The notes under the pieces: generated by a model
What the model saw: the letters and a program-made list of their open reading frames with translations, nothing else
Told to the model about the DNA's origin: nothing
Databases searched by the model: none
Assembly: GCA_963724385.1 (NCBI GenBank)
Contig: CAVRUJ010000001.1
Location: 1,302,001 to 1,366,000 of the forward strand
Direction of reading: 5' to 3'
From: DASXQK01 sp963724385
Lineage (GTDB): Bacteria > Pseudomonadota > Alphaproteobacteria > Dongiales > Dongiaceae
DNA: 64,000 nucleotides
Shown here: positions 62,084 through 64,000 of the stretch, piece after piece
Numbering within the stretch: position 1 is the stretch's first letter
Layout: each line of letters starts with the position of its first letter
Made by a program: the position numbers and the translations under genes

Positions 62084-63211
62084 ATGAAATACGGTTGCAA
62101 AATACTTGATCCGAAGCGCTTTGCAACGACGGCCGGATTGGCGGCGGCGCTCATCATTTGCCTGTTCATCGCGGCCCCGGCCCGGGCCCAGAACGCGGCC
62201 CAGATCAGCGTCTACGGGATCGATGTGGACGTGACCGCGAGCGATGCGGTGACGGCGCGGGCCAATGCCGTCGTCGCCGGCCAGCGCATGGCGCTCGCCA
62301 AGGCACTCGCCATGGTCGCGAGCCAGAGCGACGTGGCGCGCCTGCCGGCGCTCACGGATTCCCAGATCACCGACATGGTCGCCGACTATGCGGTCGAGTC
62401 CGAGCGCAGCTCGACGGTGCGCTACATCGGTCGGCTTGCCTTCAGCTTCCGGGCCGACGCCATACGCGACTACCTGCAGCAGAACGGCATCGCCTACGCC
62501 GCTTCGCAGAGCCCGCCGATCCTCGTCTTGCCGGTCCTGCTCGCCGGCGGCAAGGACCTGTTGTGGGAGGATGGCAATGACTGGCTCGCCTTCTGGGCCA
62601 AGCATCCGCCGACGGCCGGCCTCGTCGGCCTGGTGGTGCCCAAGGGCGACCAGGCCGACGCCGCGTCGATCGCCGCCGATGACGCGGTGGCCGGCGATGC
62701 GGCCAAGATCCAGGCGCTTGCCCAGCGCTACGGCGTGAGCGACGTGCTGGTCGCCATGGTCAAGCCGGACGCGAGCGGGCCGGGCATGGCCGTTGAGACC
62801 AGGCGCTACGGCGTCTCCGGGGTCGCCGGCGGATTCCAGGACCATGTCGCGGGCGACGTGAGCGATCCCGGCGTTGCCTACACCGAGGCGGCCGATCGGA
62901 TATCCCAGCAGTTGCAGCAGGACTGGATCGATCAGAACCGGATCTCCTCGGACGTCGAGCAGCGGTTGACCGTGGATGTTCCGATCGCCGGCTTCGCCCA
63001 GTGGGTCGACCTGCAGCACCGGCTCGCCACGCTCGGTACCCTGAAACAGGTCAACGTCGTCTATCTCATGACCAATCATGCCGAACTCGACCTTGTCTTC
63101 GTCGGCGACCGGGATCAATTCTCCCGCGCCCTGGAGCAGCGCGCGCTGCTGTTGAAGGATGCGGGCGACGGCCACGTGACCCTGGAATTCGCCGGCCAAA
63201 CCCAGGGATAG
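62084..63211 (+). CDS. DUF2066 domain-containing protein (exported)
   Basis: A 375-residue protein with a signal peptide (TTAGLAAALIICLFIAAPARA) and the DUF2066 pattern: AQISVYGIDVDVTASDAVTAR, AVVAGQRMALAKAL, RLPALTDSQITDMVADYAVE, and YIGRLAFSFRADAIRDYLQQNG. The function of DUF2066 is not known. It lies divergent from purM and directly before the CDP-alcohol phosphatidyltransferase and AI-2E permease genes, an arrangement I recognise from alphaproteobacteria. Probably periplasmic or lipid-anchored; no lipobox cysteine is seen. Confidence 0.85.
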   Translation: MKYGCKILDPKRFATTAGLAAALIICLFIAAPARAQNAAQISVYGIDVDVTASDAVTARANAVVAGQRMALAKALAMVASQSDVARLPALTDSQITDMVADYAVESERSSTVRYIGRLAFSFRADAIRDYLQQNGIAYAASQSPPILVLPVLLAGGKDLLWEDGNDWLAFWAKHPPTAGLVGLVVPKGDQADAASIAADDAVAGDAAKIQALAQRYGVSDVLVAMVKPDASGPGMAVETRRYGVSGVAGGFQDHVAGDVSDPGVAYTEAADRISQQLQQDWIDQNRISSDVEQRLTVDVPIAGFAQWVDLQHRLATLGTLKQVNVVYLMTNHAELDLVFVGDRDQFSRALEQRALLLKDAGDGHVTLEFAGQTQG

Positions 63212-63221
63212 CAAGCGCGCC

Positions 63222-63773
63222 TTGCTGCAATACCTGCCCAACCTGATCAGCCTCGCCCGGCTGCTCGCCGTGCCGGCGACGGTCTGGCTGATCCTGACCG
63301 ACCGGTTCAATTCGGCCTTCTGGCTGTTCGTCGCTGCGGGCATTTCCGATGCCCTCGACGGGTATCTGGCGCGGCGCCTCAAGAGCCCCGGCGTGGTCGG
63401 CGCCTATCTCGATCCGCTTGCCGACAAGGCGCTTCTGACCAGCGTCTATGTCGCACTCGGCTATGCCGGCCATATGCCGGCCTGGCTCGTCATCCTCGTG
63501 GTCTTCCGCGATGTCCTCATCATCGGCGGCGCCATGCTCTACCAGCTTCTGACCCAGCATCTCACCATGCAGCCGCTCTTCATCAGCAAGGTGAACACCA
63601 CGGTGCAGATCACGCTCGCCGCCCTGATCCTGGCCCAGCTCGGTCTCGGCTTCGAAAGCCATGGCGCCGACGTGGCCCTGGGCTACCTCGCGGCCGGCAC
63701 CACGCTCGTCTCCGGCGGGGCCTATATCGCGGTCTGGGGCCGGCGCTTCGTGGGCAGCGAGGCGGGGAGATGA
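63222..63773 (+). CDS. CDP-alcohol phosphatidyltransferase family protein
   Basis: A 183-residue membrane enzyme of phospholipid synthesis. The CDP-alcohol motif DGxxARx8GxxxDxxxD is complete in ALDGYLARRLKSPGVVGAY followed by LDPLADK. About six hydrophobic helices follow or flank it. It could be a PgsA-type phosphatidylglycerophosphate synthase or a cardiolipin-synthase relative. The start is TTG 10 bp after the DUF2066 stop; no better in-frame start was seen. It overlaps the next gene by 4 bp (ATGA). Confidence 0.88.
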   Translation: MLQYLPNLISLARLLAVPATVWLILTDRFNSAFWLFVAAGISDALDGYLARRLKSPGVVGAYLDPLADKALLTSVYVALGYAGHMPAWLVILVVFRDVLIIGGAMLYQLLTQHLTMQPLFISKVNTTVQITLAALILAQLGLGFESHGADVALGYLAAGTTLVSGGAYIAVWGRRFVGSEAGR

Positions 63774-64000
63774 ACGGCCAGCGCCAGTTCCGGTTCTGGC
63801 TGCTGGGCCTGCTGGGGTTCGTGGTCGCCGTCTACCTGCTGCGCGGCGTCCTGCTGCCCTTCGTCGCCGGGCTCGCCATCGCCTATTTCCTCAACCCGGC
63901 CTGCGACAGGCTGGAGCGCCTGGGCTGCAGCCGGACGGCGGCCACCGTGATCCTCAGCATCGGCCTTGCCCTCGTGCTCGCGGCGGCCGTGATCCTCCTG
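63770..64000 (+). CDS. AI-2E family transporter (PerM-like), partial at window edge
   Basis: The first 77 residues of a polytopic membrane protein: MNGQRQFRFWLLGLLGFVVA, then LLRGVLLPFVAGLAIAYFLN, then PACDRLERLGCSRTAATVI. The AYFLNPxxDRLERxGxSR motif is typical of the AI-2E exporter/permease family. Translationally coupled to the preceding gene (ATGA). The rest lies beyond 64000. Confidence 0.9.
   Translation, partial: MNGQRQFRFWLLGLLGFVVAVYLLRGVLLPFVAGLAIAYFLNPACDRLERLGCSRTAATVILSIGLALVLAAAVILL

Overview
The window is GC-rich and densely coded. It looks like the chromosome of an alphaproteobacterium, probably Rhodospirillales-like. The evidence is the gene order fabD-fabG-acpP-fabF-mltG-(SDR)-yicC-gmk, the lptF-lptG-lptD-surA-ksgA block, the purM-purN pair divergent from DUF2066-CDP-alcohol phosphatidyltransferase-AI-2E permease, the IalB-family proteins and a tiny aa3-oxidase subunit IV-like peptide. 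The placement is an inference from gene content and order; no 16S or tRNA gene is present.

Layout. (1) 1-8.5 kb, accessory metabolism: the 5' part of cysQ, an orphan molybdenum hydroxylase large subunit, a DUF5672 protein, a two-subunit N,N-dimethylformamidase-like enzyme, and two IalB-family periplasmic proteins separated by a hairpin-rich element. (2) 8.6-26.5 kb, surface locus: a PaaK/CapK-like adenylating enzyme and a methyltransferase, then divergently a giant two-partner-secretion exoprotein (about 2,730 residues if one extra base is removed) with its TpsB transporter, then a sulfotransferase-like protein, a GT2 glycosyltransferase, a second CapK-like enzyme and an orphan family 5 substrate-binding protein. 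(3) 26.5-30.1 kb: rmlCBDA for dTDP-L-rhamnose. (4) 30.2-37.7 kb: an XRE regulator heading a hyfBCEFGI-type operon. The large subunit lacks the [NiFe] cysteine ligands, so this looks like an energy-converting hydrogenase-related (Ehr) complex and not a hydrogenase. (5) 37.7-42.0 kb: a C45-type Ntn acyltransferase/hydrolase overlapping an ATP-grasp ligase (also carrying an extra base), with a divergent nitrilase-family amidase and an SDR. (6) 42-64 kb, core genome: fatty acid synthesis, MltG, YicC, Gmk, KsgA, SurA, LptDFG, PepA, HolC, an ABC-F protein, Ndk, PurN/PurM, DUF2066, a CDP-alcohol phosphatidyltransferase and the start of an AI-2E family permease.

How the parts may fit together. Regions 2 and 3 read as a cell-surface island: a secreted beta-helical protein, sugar-nucleotide supply, and transfer, sulfation and adenylation enzymes. 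A functional link between the glycan genes and the exoprotein is inferred only from proximity. Region 4 probably encodes a membrane-bound ion-translocating redox module whose electron partner is not visible. Both broken genes (exoprotein and ATP-grasp) are explained by one extra base inside otherwise well-conserved reading frames, so sequencing error and recent mutation are both possible.

Two families of palindromic intergenic repeats are scattered in the accessory half. No CRISPR array, tRNA, rRNA, transposase or integrase was seen.
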